Below are positions 5,676-5,884 of a stretch of 5,884 nucleotides of DNA, in pieces. This DNA comes from an uncultured bacterium (GTDB lineage: Bacteria > Armatimonadota > UBA5829 > DSUL01): contig CALCJH010000243.1 in the NCBI GenBank assembly GCA_937967775.1, positions 1-5,884 of the forward strand. The letters run 5' to 3'. The position numbers and the translations under genes were made by a program. Position 1 is the stretch's first letter; every line of letters starts with the position of its first letter. Under the pieces are notes generated by a model that did no database searches, was not told where the DNA came from, and was given only the letters and a program-made list of their open reading frames with translations.

Positions 5676-5696
5676 GAGGGACGCAAAGACTGTTGA

Positions 5697-5724
5697 GCCC
5701 CCGCGCCCGTCCGGGCGCGGGGGC
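5697..5724 (+). terminator. GC hairpin after the surface-protein gene
   Basis: A perfect 12-bp stem (5697-5708 with 5713-5724, core CCCCCGCGCCC/GGGCGCGGGGG) closes the four-base loop GTCC, 21 nt past the stop codon. No clean T-tract follows, only TTCT about 7 nt later, so termination may need a factor. The stem is very stable and could serve either strand. Confidence 0.65.
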
Positions 5725-5744
5725 GAGGGTTCTCCCCCAATCTC

Positions 5745-5884
5745 TTCAATCCCCCTTAATAGCAACCCGGGGATTCGAGCCGAAAGGGGTGATGTAACCG
5801 GTAACGCAGCCGCCAAATATGGAACCAGCATATATGGCGAGCTGACATTGCCCGCCGGGCGGGCCCGGAGAGTTTCCCGGCGGG
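5745..5884. other. Right-edge non-coding region with strong hairpin and truncated inverted repeat
   Basis: No gene is visible here. A hairpin pairs CAGC+CGCCA+ATATG (5807-5821, one A mismatch) with CATAT+TGGCG+GCTG (5829-5844, one unpaired A on each of the two joints), 14 bp around a 7-nt loop. Next, CCCGCCGGG (5851-5859) is repeated in inverted form as CCCGGCGGG (5876-5884), ending exactly at the window edge, so the stem may continue. This could be the leader of a gene to the right, or the terminator of one arriving from the right. The sequence GGATTCGAGCC (5771-5781) recalls a tRNA T-loop, but the flanking arms do not pair. Confidence 0.4.

Noticed and set aside
5676..5690. GGGACGCAAAG resembling part of the c-di-GMP-I (GEMM) riboswitch core
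   Set aside because: The other conserved GEMM segments are missing, and the match falls directly after a stop codon and before a terminator stem.
5771..5790. tRNA T-loop-like GGATTCGAGCC
   Set aside because: The flanking bases do not form a T-stem on either strand, and no acceptor, D or anticodon arms are found at the required distances.
2989..5802. 11-base repeat ATGTAACCGGT at 2989-2999 and 5792-5802, with a 10-base match at 2190-2199
   Set aside because: Matches of this length are expected by chance in nearly 6 kb. One copy lies inside amrB coding sequence, and the right-hand copy has no promoter next to it.

Overview
The window is GC-rich and fits a free-living, non-proteobacterial bacterium. 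My best guess is Armatimonadota (Chthonomonas/Fimbriimonas-like) or a nearby deep lineage. The guess rests on three things: a Spo0H-type sigma-H factor, a Memo-family protein, and a secreted protein whose golvesin-like N-terminus and OB-like C-terminus I associate with Armatimonadota surface proteins. It is an inference from protein style, since the window has no marker gene.

Layout. On the minus strand, reading leftward from about 2350, lie a Memo-family gene (amrB-like, 1496-2347), a sigma-H gene (648-1334) with its own near-consensus sigma-70 promoter and a 5' UTR of about 80 nt, and the first 73 codons of a secreted protein that runs off the left edge (1-219). Between the last two are about 430 bases without a convincing gene. 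They hold a GC hairpin after sigH, an extended -10 promoter candidate and a 14-bp perfect palindrome.

On the plus strand there are two tandem transcription units. The first (about 2474-2954) has a sigma-70 promoter and a textbook intrinsic terminator but no convincing protein. Its two ends can pair with each other and it contains a series of nested-free hairpins, so I call it a candidate structured non-coding RNA of about 480 nt. Two bases after its terminator T-tract begins a consensus promoter (TTGACA-N18-TATAAT) for the second unit. That unit has a leader of about 315 nt with several strong stems and a possible Shine-Dalgarno-masking switch, then a 788-residue exported multidomain protein (3309-5675) and a 12-bp GC terminator hairpin. 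The last 130 bases hold another strong hairpin and an inverted repeat cut by the window edge.

How the parts relate. The sigma factor, the Memo protein and the surface protein have no obvious shared pathway. The most unusual content is RNA-level: the orphan transcript between amrB and the surface-protein gene, and the long structured leader of that gene. Neither matches a riboswitch or housekeeping RNA family that I could recognise by eye (RNase P, tmRNA, SRP, 6S, cobalamin, GEMM and ydaO were considered).
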